A DNA stretch of 43,735 nt from [Clostridium] symbiosum ATCC 14940 (GCF_000466485.1 NZ_KE992864.1:1-43735), one strand, 5' to 3'; positions 1 to 11,250 are shown, counted from the first letter of the stretch. Notes: generated from the letters alone by a model not told the origin. Made by a program: numbers and translations.

Positions 1-35
1 GGCGGCGTCCTCACCTGCTTAACTAAATCTCCACA

Positions 36-68
36 CTAAAACAGGCCCGGATTTTCCATCCGAGCCTG
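36..68 (-). terminator. Intrinsic terminator after rpoC
   Basis: Read on the minus strand, a GC-rich stem (CAGGCTCGGAT pairing with ATCCGGGCCTG, one G-T pair, short loop) lies 10 nt past the rpoC stop codon and is followed by TTTTAG. It should end the rpoBC transcript and separate it from whatever lies beyond the window edge. Confidence 0.8.
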
Positions 69-77
69 CCTCTTATT

Positions 78-3000
78 TTACTCTTCGCTTAATTCATCTT
101 CATTCAGGACAATTCTGTCTGCCTCATCAAGAATATCCAGATCGATATCATCGTCGTCAGCCAGCATAATCTCATCCTCTTCTTCCATATCGGTATTCAG
201 CTTGATGGAACGGTATCTCTTCATACCAGTACCGGCCGGAATCAGTTTACCGATAATAACGTTCTCCTTCAGTCCAATCAGATGATCCACTTTACCGTTG
301 ATAGCGGCCTCTGTAAGAACTTTTGTCGTCTCCTGGAAGGAAGCGGCCGATAAGAAGGAATCTGTAGCCAGAGAAGCTTTTGTGATACCGAGCATAACCT
401 GACGGCCGATTGCCGGTTCTTTGCCTTCTGCAAGCAGAGCCTCGTTCATATCGTTGTAATCCAGAACGTCCATGGAGGTTCCCGGAAGCACATCGGAATC
501 TCCGCTCTCCTCTATCTTAATCTTCTTCAGCATCTGGCGCACAATCATCTCGATATGCTTATCGTTGATTTCTACACCCTGAAGGCGGTAAACTCGCTGA
601 ACCTCCTGAATCATGTAGTCCTGAACGGCGCGGACCCCCTTAATCTTCAGAATGTCATGCGGATTCACGCTACCTTCGGTCAGCTCGTCACCGGCCTCAA
701 GTAAGGAACCGTCCTGAATCTTGATTCTGGAACCGTAAGGAATCAGGTAAGTCTTGGAATTACCAGTCTCATTGTCCGTGATAATAATCTCACGTTTCTT
801 CTTTGTATCCTTGATCGTCGCAATTCCGCCGAACTCTGCAATAATTGTGAGTCCCTTCGGCTTACGCGCCTCGAAAAGCTCCTCGACACGGGGAAGACCC
901 TGTGTGATATCGCCGCCGGCAACGCCGCCCGTATGGAACGTACGCATTGTAAGCTGTGTACCAGGCTCACCGATGGACTGGGCAGCGATAATACCAACCG
1001 CCTCGCCAACCTGAACCGGCTGGCCGGTCGCCATGTTGGCGCCGTAGCACTTCGCACACACACCGATATGGGATTTACAGGTTAAGACGGTACGGATTTT
1101 CACGCTGTCCCTGCCCTGTTTCCTAAGCACTGCCATAACGGCAGCCGCACGCTTCGGCGTACACATATGGTTTGCCTTGACAATGACTTCCCCTGTATCA
1201 GGATCTGTGATCGTCTCGGCGATAAAACGGCCTGTGATTCGCTCTTCCAGGGCCTCAATTGTCTCCTGGCCGTCCATGAAGCCTTTAATCTCCATGAATG
1301 GGATTTCTCTTCCTTCACAGCAGTCCTCTTCACGTACGATCAGATCCTGGGAAACGTCAACAAGACGTCTTGTCAGGTAACCTGAGTCGGCCGTACGAAG
1401 CGCCGTATCAGACAGACCTTTACGCGCTCCGTGGGCAGAGATGAAGTACTCCAGTACGTCAAGGCCTTCACGGAAGTTGGACTTGATAGGAAGTTCGATG
1501 GTATGGCCTGTTGTATCTGCCATAAGTCCACGCATACCTGCCAGCTGTTTAATCTGTTTATCGGAACCACGGGCTCCGGAGTCAGCCATCATATAGATGT
1601 TATTATACTTGTCAAGTCCGGTTAACAGGTCATGAGTCAGCTGATCATCGGTAGCCTTCCATGTCTCGATAACCTCTTTGTAACGCTCCTCCTCTGTGAT
1701 GAGACCACGGCGGAAGTTCTTGGCAATCTGGTCAACGGTAGACTGTGCATCTTCAATCAGCTGCTTTTTGCTCTCAGGCACGGTCATATCGGAAATTGAT
1801 ACGGTCATGGCCGCCCTTGTGGAGTATTTGTAACCAATTGCCTTAATATCGTCAAGTGTCACGGCAGTCTGTGTTGCGCCGTGAATATTGATAACTTTCT
1901 CAAGGATCTGTTTTAACTGCTTCTTGCCTACGTGGAAGTCTACTTCCAGCTTTAATTCATTCTCTTCAATGCTTCTGTCCACAAAACCGAGATCCTGCGG
2001 AATAATCTCATTGAAAATGAAGCGGCCTACGGTGGACTCGATGATGCCGGTCTTAACCGTACCGTCAGGCATTCTCTTCTGCACTCTCACCTTTACTTTT
2101 GAGTGAAGGGTAACTTCGCCGTTCTCATAAGCGAGAATTGCCTCGTTAACACTCTTGAAGGCCATGCCTTCGCCCTTTGCTCCCGGTCTCTCCTGTGTCA
2201 GATAGTAGATACCGAGTACCATATCCTGTGAAGGAACGGCTACAGGACCGCCGTCGGACGGTTTTAACAGGTTGTTCGGAGACAGTAAAAGGAAACGGCA
2301 CTCTGCCTGGGCCTCTACGGACAGCGGCAGATGAACAGCCATCTGGTCACCGTCAAAGTCGGCGTTGAACGCAGTACAAACAAGGGGATGAAGCTTGATT
2401 GCCTTACCTTCTACCAGAATCGGCTCAAAGGCCTGGATACCAAGTCTGTGCAGAGTAGGCGCGCGGTTTAACATAACCGGATGCTCTTTAATAACATCCT
2501 CCAGCACATCCCAAACTTCCGGCTGGAGACGCTCTACCATCTTCTTCGCGTTCTTGATATTGTGTGCGGTTCCGTTGGAGACAAGCTCTTTCATAACAAA
2601 AGGCTTGAACAGCTCAATCGCCATCTCCTTCGGAAGGCCGCACTGGTAAATCTTCAGTTCCGGTCCAACTACGATAACGGAACGTCCCGAATAGTCAACT
2701 CGTTTACCCAGAAGGTTCTGGCGGAAACGGCCCTGTTTACCCTTTAACATATCGGAGAGGGATTTTAAAGCTCTGTTTCCAGGTCCTGTCACAGGCCTGC
2801 CTCGTCTGCCGTTGTCGATGAGTGCGTCGACAGCCTCCTGGAGCATACGTTTCTCGTTCCTGACAATGATGTCGGGAGCGCCCAGTTCCAGAAGACGGGC
2901 AAGACGGTTGTTACGGTTGATAATTCTTCTATATAAGTCGTTTAAGTCAGATGTTGCAAAACGGCCGCCGTCCAGCTGTACCATAGGACGGATATCCGGA

Positions 3001-3725
3001 GGAATTACCGGAACTACGGTCATAATCATCCACTCCGGTTTGTTGCCGGAATTTCTGAAGGCCTCGACCACTTCCAGCCTCTTGATGATACGGGCGCGCT
3101 TCTGGCCTGTGGCATCTTTGAGCTGTTTTCTCAAATCCTCAGAATCCTTTTCCAGATTAATGGCCTGTAAAAGTTCCTGAATGGCCTCGGCTCCCATTCC
3201 TACACGGAAGTTGCCGTAGCCGTATTTCTCCAGCTCATCGCGGTACTCCTTCTCGGATAATACCTGTTTGTACTGAAGGCTTGTTTTGCCCGGATCCAGT
3301 ACGATATAAGAAGCAAAGTACAGAACCTTTTCCAGTGTTCTCGGAGATATATCGAGAATCAGTCCCATACGGCTGGGGATTCCCTTGAAGTACCAGATAT
3401 GGGAAACAGGCGCCGCGAGGGCAATATGGCCCACGCGCTCCCTGCGGACACTAGCTTTCGTTACTTCTACGCCGCATCGGTCACAGATTACACCTTTATA
3501 TCTGATTTTTTTATATTTACCACAATGGCACTCCCAATCCTTGCTCGGCCCGAAGATCTTCTCACAGAACAGACCGTCTTTCTCCGGCTTTAAGGTTCTG
3601 TAGTTGATGGTCTCCGGCTTTTTCACCTCGCCGTGGGACCACTCAAGGATCTTCTCAGGGGAGGCCAAACCAATCTTGATTGCGTCAAATGTCAATGGCT
3701 GATAAGTTTCGTTTGTCTCTGGCAT
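78..3725 (-). CDS. rpoC: DNA-directed RNA polymerase subunit beta'
   Basis: This is the largest catalytic subunit of RNA polymerase, 1215 residues, close to the usual Firmicutes length. The N-terminal zinc site is visible as Cys66, Cys68, Cys81 and Cys84. The magnesium-binding catalytic loop NADFDGDQM lies at residues 454-462. A second cysteine cluster ([11 protein letters not shown]) and the trigger-loop/bridge-helix region [19 protein letters not shown] follow in the C-terminal half. The C-terminus is acidic, as in clostridial homologues. The ATG start is preceded by GGGAG at suitable spacing, 21 nt after the rpoB stop, so the two genes are co-transcribed. No disruption was seen. The assignment is certain. 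Confidence 0.99.
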   Translation of the reverse strand: MPETNETYQPLTFDAIKIGLASPEKILEWSHGEVKKPETINYRTLKPEKDGLFCEKIFGPSKDWECHCGKYKKIRYKGVICDRCGVEVTKASVRRERVGHIALAAPVSHIWYFKGIPSRMGLILDISPRTLEKVLYFASYIVLDPGKTSLQYKQVLSEKEYRDELEKYGYGNFRVGMGAEAIQELLQAINLEKDSEDLRKQLKDATGQKRARIIKRLEVVEAFRNSGNKPEWMIMTVVPVIPPDIRPMVQLDGGRFATSDLNDLYRRIINRNNRLARLLELGAPDIIVRNEKRMLQEAVDALIDNGRRGRPVTGPGNRALKSLSDMLKGKQGRFRQNLLGKRVDYSGRSVIVVGPELKIYQCGLPKEMAIELFKPFVMKELVSNGTAHNIKNAKKMVERLQPEVWDVLEDVIKEHPVMLNRAPTLHRLGIQAFEPILVEGKAIKLHPLVCTAFNADFDGDQMAVHLPLSVEAQAECRFLLLSPNNLLKPSDGGPVAVPSQDMVLGIYYLTQERPGAKGEGMAFKSVNEAILAYENGEVTLHSKVKVRVQKRMPDGTVKTGIIESTVGRFIFNEIIPQDLGFVDRSIEENELKLEVDFHVGKKQLKQILEKVINIHGATQTAVTLDDIKAIGYKYSTRAAMTVSISDMTVPESKKQLIEDAQSTVDQIAKNFRRGLITEEERYKEVIETWKATDDQLTHDLLTGLDKYNNIYMMADSGARGSDKQIKQLAGMRGLMADTTGHTIELPIKSNFREGLDVLEYFISAHGARKGLSDTALRTADSGYLTRRLVDVSQDLIVREEDCCEGREIPFMEIKGFMDGQETIEALEERITGRFIAETITDPDTGEVIVKANHMCTPKRAAAVMAVLRKQGRDSVKIRTVLTCKSHIGVCAKCYGANMATGQPVQVGEAVGIIAAQSIGEPGTQLTMRTFHTGGVAGGDITQGLPRVEELFEARKPKGLTIIAEFGGIATIKDTKKKREIIITDNETGNSKTYLIPYGSRIKIQDGSLLEAGDELTEGSVNPHDILKIKGVRAVQDYMIQEVQRVYRLQGVEINDKHIEMIVRQMLKKIKIEESGDSDVLPGTSMDVLDYNDMNEALLAEGKEPAIGRQVMLGITKASLATDSFLSAASFQETTKVLTEAAINGKVDHLIGLKENVIIGKLIPAGTGMKRYRSIKLNTDMEEEDEIMLADDDDIDLDILDEADRIVLNEDELSEE

Positions 3726-3746
3726 GAACAGTACTCCCTTCTATCA

Positions 3747-6700
3747 TTAATCTTCATCGTCAGAATAATCGTCGTCCTGAATTTCCTCTAAATCATCCTG
3801 AATATCTGCAAAGTCGTCGCTGTCATCTGTCTCTTCTACAGTTGCTAATTCTCCGTCCTTGAATTCCTGTTCCTGGTAGCCTAAGCTTCCAAAGGACTCG
3901 TTCTGGGAGTAATGTTTGCTGTCGCTTTCAAGGATCGAGCGGATATCTGTGTCGCCATAGTCGATTGTTTCAGCCAGTTCCACCTCGGAACCGTCCTCCT
4001 TCAGGACTCTGACATCAAGACCAAGAGACTGAAGCTCTTTAAGAAGTACCTTAAAGGACTCCGGAATACCCGGCTCAGGGATATTCTCTCCCTTGATAAT
4101 GGCCTCGTAAGTCTTCACACGTCCTACAACATCATCGGATTTCACTGTCAGGATTTCCTGAAGTGTATAAGATGCGCCGTACGCCTCGAGTGCCCAAACC
4201 TCCATCTCGCCGAAACGCTGGCCGCCGAACTGAGCTTTACCACCCAGAGGCTGCTGTGTAACAAGGGAGTATGGTCCTGTGGAACGCGCATGGATCTTAT
4301 CATCTACCAGATGATGGAGCTTCAGGTAGTGCATGTGTCCGATGGTTACAGGGCTGTCAAAATATTCTCCGGTACGGCCGTCGCGCAGGCGGACTTTACC
4401 GTCGCGTCCAAGCGGTACGCCTTTCCAGAGCGCTCTGTGCTCCAGATGGCTTCCCAGATATTCCATCAGCTTCGGATCTGCTTTATCTTTATATTTTTCT
4501 TCAAATTCTTCCCAGGAGGTGTTGACATAATCGTTTGCCAGTTCCAGGGTATCCTGAATATCAATCTCGTTTGCTCCGTCGAAAATCGGTGTGGAAACAT
4601 TGAATCCAAGCGCTCTTGCAGCAAGGCTTAAATGGATTTCCAGAACCTGTCCGATATTCATACGGGAAGGCACGCCCAGAGGGTTGAGTACAATATCTAA
4701 CGGACGTCCGTTTGGTAAAAACGGCATATCCTCTACAGGAAGCACGCGGGAAACAACACCCTTGTTACCGTGACGGCCGGCCATCTTGTCACCTACGGAA
4801 ATCTTACGTTTCTGTGCGATGTAAATGCGGACCGTCTCATTCACGCCCGGTGAAAGCTCGTCGCCGTTCTCTCTTGTGAATACTTTTGCATCCACGATGA
4901 TACCGTAAGCTCCGTGCGGAACCTTTAAGGAAGTATCACGTACCTCTCTCGCCTTCTCACCGAAGATGGCGCGCAGCAGTCTCTCCTCTGCGGTCAGCTC
5001 TGTCTCTCCCTTAGGAGTAACCTTGCCCACCAGAATATCTCCGGCACGTACCTCGGCTCCGATTCGGATAATACCTCTCTCATCCAGATCCTTCAGCGCA
5101 TCTTCACCGACACCCGGAACATCTCTTGTAATCTCTTCCGGTCCCAGCTTCGTATCGCGCGCTTCTGCTTCATATTCTTCAATATGAACGGAAGTATATA
5201 CATCTTCCTGCACCAGTCTCTCGCTCAGAAGAACGGCATCCTCGTAGTTATAACCTTCCCAGGTCATGAATCCGATTAACGGGTTCTTACCCAGGGCGAT
5301 CTCACCGTTATCCGTGGACGGACCGTCTGCGATAACTTCGCGGGCCTCCACGTGATCGCCTTTGTAGACAATCGGTTTCTGGTTATAGCAGTTGCTCTGG
5401 TTGCTTCTCTTAAATTTGGTAAGATGGTAAACATCTCTGTTTCCATCGGAATCTCTTTTGATAATGATCTCGTTGGATGCGGAGCGCTCAACTACGCCTG
5501 CATTCTTTGCAACCATGCAGACACCGGAGTCAACCGCTGCTTTTCCTTCGATACCCGTACCAACGACTGCTGCCTCTGTCTTCAGAAGCGGAACGGCCTG
5601 ACGCTGCATGTTGGAACCCATCAGCGCACGGTTGGCATCGTCGTTCTCCAGGAAAGGAATCATGGACGTAGCTACAGAGAACACCATCTTAGGAGAAACG
5701 TCCATCAGATCGATTCTCTTCTTCTGGAACTCAGATGTCTCTTCGCGGAAACGTCCGGAAACATTATTGTGAATGAAGTGGCCTTCATCGTCCAACGGCT
5801 CATTCGCCTGTGCTACAACGAAGTTATCCTCTTCATCAGCCGTCAGATATACAACCTCTTCTGTAACGACCGGGTTGTGCGGGTCGGATTTATCTACCAC
5901 GCGGTACGGCGCTTCCACAAAGCCGTACTGGTTTACTCTTGCATAGGTTGCAAGGGAGTTGATAAGACCGATGTTCGGACCCTCGGGAGTCTCGATCGGG
6001 CACATACGGCCGTAATGTGTATAGTGAACATCTCGTACCTCGAATCCGGCACGGTCTCTGGAAAGACCGCCAGGTCCAAGAGCGGAAAGACGTCTCTTAT
6101 GCGTCAGCTCTGCCAGAGGGTTATTCTGATCCATAAACTGGGACAGCTGGGAGCTTCCGAAGAACTCCTTTACGGCTGCCGTCACAGGCTTGATATTGAT
6201 TAAGGACTGGGCAGATACACCTTCCATATCCTGAGTAGTCATTCTCTCACGAACCACACGCTCCATCCTGGACAGACCGATACGGTACTGGTTCTGTAAA
6301 AGCTCTCCGACGGCGCGGATACGTCTGTTGCCCAGATGGTCGATATCATCCTGTGTTCCGATTCCGCCCTCAAGATGCATATTGTAGTTGATGGAAGCGA
6401 TAATATCTTCCTTCGTAATATGTTTTGGAATCAGATCATGGATATCTCTCTTGATGACTTCCTTTAATTCTTCATCTGATCCAGCTTCTGCCAGAATACC
6501 TTCAAGCACCGGGTAGTATACTAACTCTGTAACACCGACTTCCTCCGGATCGAAATCCACATAGGAAGCAAGGTCTACCATCATGTTGGACAGAACCTTA
6601 TGGTTCTTTCTCTCACCCTGAATCCATACGTATGGGATGGCTGCGTTCTGGATATCGGTTGCAAGCTGTTTATCAACCTCCGTACCTTTTTCCGCAAGAA

Positions 6701-7616
6701 TTTCACCGGTTGACATGTCAACGACATCCTCAGCCAGCGTATGTCCCGCGATACGGTTTTTAAAATGAAGTTTCTTATTAAATTTATAACGGCCTACCTT
6801 TGCAAGATCATATCTTCTGGGGTCGAAGAACATGCTGTTCAATAAGCTCTCTGCACTGTCAACGGAAAGAGGCTCACCCGGACGAATCTTCTTATATAAT
6901 TCCAGAAGGCCATCCTGGTAATTGCTGGAAGGATCTTTCTCAAAGCTCTTCTCCAGCTTCAGCTCTTCACCGAAAAGTTCGATAATCTCTGCATTGGTGC
7001 CATAACCTAATGCACGGATCAGTACGGTTACGGGAACTTTTCTTGTTCTGTCCACGCGGACATAGAAGATGTCGTTGGAATCCGTCTCGTACTCCAGCCA
7101 GGCTCCGCGGTTCGGGATAACCGTACAGCTGTACAACTCCGTACCAATCTTGTCATGTGCTATTCCGTAATAGATACCAGGGGAACGTACTAACTGGCTG
7201 ACGATTACACGCTCAGCGCCATTAATTACAAAGGAACCGGTGTCAGTCATAAGCGGCAGATCGCCCATGAAAATCTCATGTTCATTAATCTCGTCTTTAT
7301 CCTTATTGCAAAGTCTAACCTTTACTTTTAAAGGAGCGGCATAAGTAGCATCACGTTCCTTACACTCTTCGATCGTATATTTGATGTCATCTTTACACAG
7401 TGTAAAATCTACAAAGTCCAAACTCAAGTGCCCTGCAAAATCTGCAATCGGGGAGATGTCAGCAAACACTTCACGAAGTCCCTCATCGAGGAACCACTGA
7501 TAAGAGTTTTTCTGAATCTCAATCAAGTTCGGCATTTCCAGAACTTCTTTTTGTCTTGAGAAGGTCATTCTTACACCTTTACCGGCTTTCACCGGACGCA
7601 TCCTGCTTTTCTCCAT
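3747..7616 (-). CDS. rpoB: DNA-directed RNA polymerase subunit beta
   Basis: This is the beta subunit of RNA polymerase, 1289 residues from the chosen start. An in-frame GTG lies 12 nt upstream at 7628. I prefer the ATG at 7616 because the protein then begins [12 protein letters not shown], like other clostridial RpoB proteins, and a GGGG ribosome binding site remains upstream. The rifampicin pocket is wild type by eye: [13 protein letters not shown] followed by [13 protein letters not shown], with the Asp, His and Ser positions most often mutated in resistance all unchanged. The C-terminus carries a long acidic tail. The gene is transcribed from the promoter at 7707-7735, and no rplJ or rplL precedes it. 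Confidence 0.99.
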   Translation of the reverse strand: MEKSRMRPVKAGKGVRMTFSRQKEVLEMPNLIEIQKNSYQWFLDEGLREVFADISPIADFAGHLSLDFVDFTLCKDDIKYTIEECKERDATYAAPLKVKVRLCNKDKDEINEHEIFMGDLPLMTDTGSFVINGAERVIVSQLVRSPGIYYGIAHDKIGTELYSCTVIPNRGAWLEYETDSNDIFYVRVDRTRKVPVTVLIRALGYGTNAEIIELFGEELKLEKSFEKDPSSNYQDGLLELYKKIRPGEPLSVDSAESLLNSMFFDPRRYDLAKVGRYKFNKKLHFKNRIAGHTLAEDVVDMSTGEILAEKGTEVDKQLATDIQNAAIPYVWIQGERKNHKVLSNMMVDLASYVDFDPEEVGVTELVYYPVLEGILAEAGSDEELKEVIKRDIHDLIPKHITKEDIIASINYNMHLEGGIGTQDDIDHLGNRRIRAVGELLQNQYRIGLSRMERVVRERMTTQDMEGVSAQSLINIKPVTAAVKEFFGSSQLSQFMDQNNPLAELTHKRRLSALGPGGLSRDRAGFEVRDVHYTHYGRMCPIETPEGPNIGLINSLATYARVNQYGFVEAPYRVVDKSDPHNPVVTEEVVYLTADEEDNFVVAQANEPLDDEGHFIHNNVSGRFREETSEFQKKRIDLMDVSPKMVFSVATSMIPFLENDDANRALMGSNMQRQAVPLLKTEAAVVGTGIEGKAAVDSGVCMVAKNAGVVERSASNEIIIKRDSDGNRDVYHLTKFKRSNQSNCYNQKPIVYKGDHVEAREVIADGPSTDNGEIALGKNPLIGFMTWEGYNYEDAVLLSERLVQEDVYTSVHIEEYEAEARDTKLGPEEITRDVPGVGEDALKDLDERGIIRIGAEVRAGDILVGKVTPKGETELTAEERLLRAIFGEKAREVRDTSLKVPHGAYGIIVDAKVFTRENGDELSPGVNETVRIYIAQKRKISVGDKMAGRHGNKGVVSRVLPVEDMPFLPNGRPLDIVLNPLGVPSRMNIGQVLEIHLSLAARALGFNVSTPIFDGANEIDIQDTLELANDYVNTSWEEFEEKYKDKADPKLMEYLGSHLEHRALWKGVPLGRDGKVRLRDGRTGEYFDSPVTIGHMHYLKLHHLVDDKIHARSTGPYSLVTQQPLGGKAQFGGQRFGEMEVWALEAYGASYTLQEILTVKSDDVVGRVKTYEAIIKGENIPEPGIPESFKVLLKELQSLGLDVRVLKEDGSEVELAETIDYGDTDIRSILESDSKHYSQNESFGSLGYQEQEFKDGELATVEETDDSDDFADIQDDLEEIQDDDYSDDED

Positions 7617-7706
7617 TCGACGTTTCACCCCTGTTTTCTTTCTATGGTTTAATTTTGGGCATACTTCGGCCTTATGGGCCTATGTTACCACAATAGTGCA
7701 TTTTTC

Positions 7707-7735
7707 ATCTTATCATGAATAAATTTGTGTGTCAA
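7707..7735 (-). promoter_or_regulatory. Sigma-A promoter of rpoBC
   Basis: On the minus strand TTGACA (7730-7735) and TAAGAT (7707-7712) are separated by exactly 17 nt. This gives a 5' untranslated region of about 80 nt before the rpoB ATG. It indicates that rpoBC has its own promoter rather than depending on read-through from ribosomal protein genes. The rest of the 7629-7997 gap holds this leader, about 190 nt with no recognisable gene, and the hairpin at 7924-7969. Confidence 0.85.
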
Positions 7736-7923
7736 GGAAATTTTTGCCCTGTTTTCCTATATTTATGCCGTTTTTTAATAACCCCGCTAAACAGCGATGG
7801 ATTCCAAAGGCATCCGCAGACTATATCTTCTCCTCCGTCCCAATGGAATCTGATGAAGCTGTTTGAGTATATTTGTTGGAAATTTGATACATGATTTTAT
7901 AGATTTGATGTCTATAGGAAACT

Positions 7924-7969
7924 GAGCGGAATTAAAGCCGGATGAACATCACCGGATTTAATTCCGCTC
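7924..7969 (-). terminator. Long hairpin after the M20 amidohydrolase gene, probable terminator
   Basis: An inverted repeat of about 13 bp (GAGCGGAATTAAA with TTTAATTCCGCTC), extended inward by CCGG pairing, lies 29 nt beyond the M20 gene stop codon. The tail on the minus strand is only modestly T-rich (AGTTTCC), so termination is likely but efficiency is uncertain. It is the natural end of the 13.5-8.0 kb minus-strand cluster. Confidence 0.6.
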
Positions 7970-7997
7970 CGAATGAATTTTAAGACACACTCTAGTC

Positions 7998-9176
7998 TTA
8001 CACAAATTCTGTGAAATAGCCCGCCATCAATGTAATGGCTTCGTCCAATGTACTTTCCTTTGGGAGGAATTTTTCGTTATGCAGGGGATATTCACTTTCA
8101 CAGCCCATGAAAAAATACATCGACGGCAGTTTTTGGCTGTAAAATGAGAAGTCCTCCCCAATCAGACTCGGGGATATATCCGTATGGACCGACTCAGCGC
8201 CCAGAATCCGGCCGGCCGCATTTATAAATTTTTCCGTAATTCTTCGGTTGTTATCTACCACCGCATAACCGTCTTCGATAGTAACGCCGGTTGTTCCCCT
8301 GTATGCGGCCGCGATATTTCCGGCCAGTTCCTTTATTCTTTTATGGACAAATTGACGGATATCAGGATTCATGCTCCTTATCGTTCCTTCTATCAGAACC
8401 TGATCACATATGATGTTGTACCGGCCTGAGGTCCGGATGGAGCCGATCGATATCAGTACGGTCTCAAAAGGGCTGATTTCCCTCCTTATTTTATGTTCCA
8501 CCGCATTAATAATCTCCGCCGCAATGGATATGGCATCCACCCCTTTCTGTGGTTCTGCCGCATGGGCTTTCTTGCCTGTCACCCGGATCAGCAGCTTATC
8601 CGACGACGCCATGATCGGTCCCGGCTTTACTGCGATTTCTCCGACTTTAAGCTCCGGCCACATATGTAATCCATAAAATTCCTCCACGCCAAACTGCTCA
8701 AACAGCCCCTGGCCGATAACGGCTTTTGCTCCCCCCGTCGGGTTGCATTCCTCCGCCGGCTGGAAGACAATCAGAATATTTACCCTGAGCAGCTGCCTGA
8801 ACTTCCATAAAATCACGGCAAGCCCCGCCGCCACAGACGCGTGCATGTCATGGCCGCATGCATGCATGACGCCCGTATTGACAGATTTAAAGTCTATCTC
8901 ATTTTTTTCTTCAATCGGCAGGGCATCGATATCCGCACGGAATCCGGCCGTATGTTCCTTTCCGCAATCGATCCATGCATATCCGCCAGTCATATGCCCA
9001 AAATTACAGAATGGAACCCCATATTCTTCCAGAAACTGTTTAATCCGGGAGGTAGTAGCCGTCTCCCCGTAGCCCTGTTCCGGATTTGCATGAATCTCAC
9101 GCCGCAGTTTTCTGACCTTCGGCAATAGTTCCCGCAAGGTTTCCCTGATCTTCGGATTACTTAAAGATGCTCTCAT
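7998..9176 (-). CDS. M20D-family amidohydrolase/metallopeptidase
   Basis: A 392-residue zinc-dependent hydrolase of the M20D group (hippurate hydrolase, IAA-amino acid hydrolase, N-acyl-amino acid amidohydrolase type). These enzymes cleave the amide bond of acyl- or aminoacyl-amino acids in the cytoplasm. Visible motifs are GFRADIDALPI, HACGHDMHAS with metal-binding His and Asp, FQPAEE with the catalytic Glu pair, GLHMWPELKVG, and a dimerisation-domain HAAEPQKGVDA. There is no signal peptide. The start overlaps the end of the epimerase gene by 20 nt, so the two are translationally coupled. The substrate cannot be read from the sequence; the neighbours suggest a short peptide or N-acyl amino acid. 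Confidence 0.9.
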   Translation of the reverse strand: MRASLSNPKIRETLRELLPKVRKLRREIHANPEQGYGETATTSRIKQFLEEYGVPFCNFGHMTGGYAWIDCGKEHTAGFRADIDALPIEEKNEIDFKSVNTGVMHACGHDMHASVAAGLAVILWKFRQLLRVNILIVFQPAEECNPTGGAKAVIGQGLFEQFGVEEFYGLHMWPELKVGEIAVKPGPIMASSDKLLIRVTGKKAHAAEPQKGVDAISIAAEIINAVEHKIRREISPFETVLISIGSIRTSGRYNIICDQVLIEGTIRSMNPDIRQFVHKRIKELAGNIAAAYRGTTGVTIEDGYAVVDNNRRITEKFINAAGRILGAESVHTDISPSLIGEDFSFYSQKLPSMYFFMGCESEYPLHNEKFLPKESTLDEAITLMAGYFTEFV

Positions 9177-10254
9177 CTACTTCAATTCCCAGGCCTGGCT
9201 TCTGGGGGACTTCCACATAACCGTCCTTTACCTTAAAATCTTCTATAATAATATCATGCTGATGCAGCGGCCCTCCCAGCAGCATATCATTGGGAATATC
9301 TGCGTTTACCGTACTTGCCACAAAATGTATACTGGCGGCGGAGCCGATTCCCACCTCCAGATTACTTCCGGCCGTCGCCAAAAGACCTTCTGCTTCCAGA
9401 CACGCCGCAATCTTCTTTGCCATCGTCAGTCCTCCCACCTTGCCTACTTTGATATTTACGCTGTCGCAGGCCTGTTCACGGATTACCACGCCTGCCGAAT
9501 GGAAATCAGAGACCGACTCATCTGCCATAATCGGGGTTTTCAGGCGTTCACGCAGCATTCTCATGCCCTGGATATCCCACCGTTTGACCGGCTGCTCTAT
9601 GCTTTCCAGGCCGAATTCTTCCAGTCTTCGGAAGATACCGAGCGCTGTACTGTAATTATATCCCTGATTCGCATCCAGGCGCAGCGGGAAACCGTCTCCC
9701 AGCTCATCGCGGATGCGCTTTACCAGACGATAATCCACTTCCGGTGATTTTCCAACCTTCACCTTTAATACACGGTAGCCCTCCTTCAGCTTTTCCCTCG
9801 CCTCCTCAATCGAGGCATCCAAATCCTGCATCCCGACTACCCAGCTCAGGGCGGCTTTTTCCCTGTACAGTCCTCCCAAGAGCCGGTATGCGGGAAGTTC
9901 CGTTATCTTTCCCATGATGTCGTATAATGCCATGTCTATCGCCGACTTTGCCGCATAGTTGCCGTAAATGGCAGAGTTCATTTTTTCGTGTATTAAATCC
10001 GTGGAAAATACGTCCATTCCAATCACGGCGTCTTTCAGATACCGGTTGACGGCGACCTCCATCGTATATCCCGTTTCTCCCATAAATGCCGGAGACGGAG
10101 CAGCCTCGCCAAACCCAACAATTCCATCCTCCGTTGTAATCCTGACGACGGCATGGGCTCTTGTTGTCTGCTCATACAGAGATATTTTCCACTGTTTTTT
10201 TAAAGGCAGTTCCAGTACCTTTACCTCCACATTTTTTATAATTCCTCTGTTCAT
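9157..10254 (-). CDS. Dipeptide epimerase (enolase superfamily, L-Ala-D/L-Glu epimerase type)
   Basis: A 365-residue enolase-superfamily protein of the muconate-lactonizing subgroup. Catalytic motifs appear in order: the KxK base in VLKVKVGK, metal ligands in LDANQGY, IEQP and MADES, and the second-face lysine in NIKVGKVGG. This pattern matches dipeptide epimerases, which invert the alpha-carbon of the second residue of dipeptides such as L-Ala-D-Glu from peptidoglycan. Other subgroup activities (N-succinylamino acid racemase, muconate cycloisomerase) cannot be excluded by eye. A good AAGGAG site precedes the ATG. An adjacent M20 hydrolase could split the product, and the pair is consistent with muropeptide or D-residue dipeptide catabolism. 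Confidence 0.85.
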   Translation of the reverse strand: MNRGIIKNVEVKVLELPLKKQWKISLYEQTTRAHAVVRITTEDGIVGFGEAAPSPAFMGETGYTMEVAVNRYLKDAVIGMDVFSTDLIHEKMNSAIYGNYAAKSAIDMALYDIMGKITELPAYRLLGGLYREKAALSWVVGMQDLDASIEEAREKLKEGYRVLKVKVGKSPEVDYRLVKRIRDELGDGFPLRLDANQGYNYSTALGIFRRLEEFGLESIEQPVKRWDIQGMRMLRERLKTPIMADESVSDFHSAGVVIREQACDSVNIKVGKVGGLTMAKKIAACLEAEGLLATAGSNLEVGIGSAASIHFVASTVNADIPNDMLLGGPLHQHDIIIEDFKVKDGYVEVPQKPGLGIEVDESIFK

Positions 10255-10294
10255 TATTTACTCCTTAAATTGTTTTCTGGATTTATTGCTTTTC

Positions 10295-10458
10295 TAGAGC
10301 GTGTTTGAAAATTGCTTTCTGTCAGCTGTGCGTCACACTTTGTGGGAGATTTGGCCCGAATGAGCGCGGCGTAGTGGGCTACGGTAAGCGAATTTGGGCC
10401 AAATATGCCGCGAAGTGGGGCGTGCAGATGATGGGAATGAATTTTCAAACAGGCTCTA
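10295..10458. repeat. 164-bp palindromic element with 19-bp terminal inverted repeats
   Basis: The element fills the gap between the epimerase gene and the beta-lactamase-fold gene. Its ends, TAGAGCGTGTTTGAAAATT and the complement of AATTTTCAAACAGGCTCTA, match at 18 of 19 positions. Inside, TTTGGCCC and GGGCCAAA form a second, nested inverted repeat, so the whole sequence can fold on itself. It contains no credible ORF. A 13-base match to one end (CAAACAGGCTCTA) recurs at 35785-35797, next to the stop of the distal TolC-like gene, and may be a relic. It resembles a small non-autonomous mobile element or a dispersed palindromic repeat. Confidence 0.75.
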
Positions 10459-10463
10459 AACCT

Positions 10464-11243
10464 TTACTGCATTTCTCTGATTAATTCACTGTTTATTAAT
10501 TTTCCAATCTCCTGGTTCAGCCAGATTCCTTCCCGGTTATCGGCAAGCTCATCGGTAAGTACAATTGCTATTATCTCCCTGTCATCGGTGCATATAATTC
10601 CGGCATCGTGTTCGACCCCCGGCAAATCCCCCGTCTTATGCGCGAATCGCACGCCTCCCTCCATCAGGGCGGGCAGCTTATTATTGCACTGCTGCCGGAA
10701 AAGGATATCGAGAATATCTCCCCTGAAGCTGCTTTCTAAGATTGCCTTCATAAGCTTCTGCATGTCTCCGGCGCTTGTATAATTGTCAAGCCCTCTCTCC
10801 TTTGCCTGTGAATCCATCATTTTCCGCTGCAGGACCGTATGCTTCATTCCCATGGCCTGAAGTTCAGAATTGATCTGAGACATCCCGATTCTATCGATTA
10901 ATAGGTTGGCGGCTATGTTGTCGCTGAGCGTGATCATCAGAACCGCCAAATCGCGCACAGCAGGATTAAGCCCGTCTCCCAAATCTTTGAGGATTCCAAA
11001 TCCGCCTATGCGGCTGTCTTTTTCCAGCTCTATTCTCTCATCCAGGGCAATCTGATTTTCTTTTGCCATTCGAAAAAGCGCTGACAAAACCGGAACCTTG
11101 ATCAGGCTTGCGGCGGGAAACACCTCATCACGGTTGATTTCTACTGCCTCGCCTGTCTTTAAATCCTCGATTACGATCGCCTTTTTCCCCTCTATCCTTG
11201 AACAGAGATTTAAAACATTCAACTTAAGCTTATCCGTATCCAC
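10464..11243 (-). CDS. Class A beta-lactamase-fold serine hydrolase, apparently cytosolic
   Basis: A 259-residue protein of the class A beta-lactamase / penicillin-recognising fold. The nucleophile motif S-x-x-K is present (ASLIKVPV), followed by SDN (LSDNIAANLL) and KTG (AHKTGDLPG). By eye alignment the omega-loop stretch RKMMDSQ occupies the place of RWEPELN of TEM, so the deacylating Glu166 and Asn170 appear replaced by Met and Gln. There is no signal peptide or lipobox, so the protein should stay in the cytoplasm. I chose the GTG at 11243, 5 nt after the nitrilase-gene stop and preceded by AGAGGTG; an upstream GTG at 11276 would overlap that gene. Penicillin resistance is unlikely. Hydrolysis of an amide or peptide supplied by the operon is more plausible. 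Confidence 0.75.
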   Translation of the reverse strand: MDTDKLKLNVLNLCSRIEGKKAIVIEDLKTGEAVEINRDEVFPAASLIKVPVLSALFRMAKENQIALDERIELEKDSRIGGFGILKDLGDGLNPAVRDLAVLMITLSDNIAANLLIDRIGMSQINSELQAMGMKHTVLQRKMMDSQAKERGLDNYTSAGDMQKLMKAILESSFRGDILDILFRQQCNNKLPALMEGGVRFAHKTGDLPGVEHDAGIICTDDREIIAIVLTDELADNREGIWLNQEIGKLINSELIREMQ

Positions 11244-11250
11244 CCCCGTA

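Noticed and set aside
5352-6203. 283-codon plus-strand ORF opposite rpoB
   Set aside because: Antisense shadow of a highly conserved gene; no ribosome binding site or family resemblance.
3747-7616. Possible rifampicin-resistance substitutions in RpoB
   Set aside because: All commonly mutated positions in the rifampicin pocket read as wild type.
10254-10448. 64-codon ORF between the epimerase and beta-lactamase-fold genes
   Set aside because: Falls within the 164-bp palindromic element and lacks a ribosome binding site.
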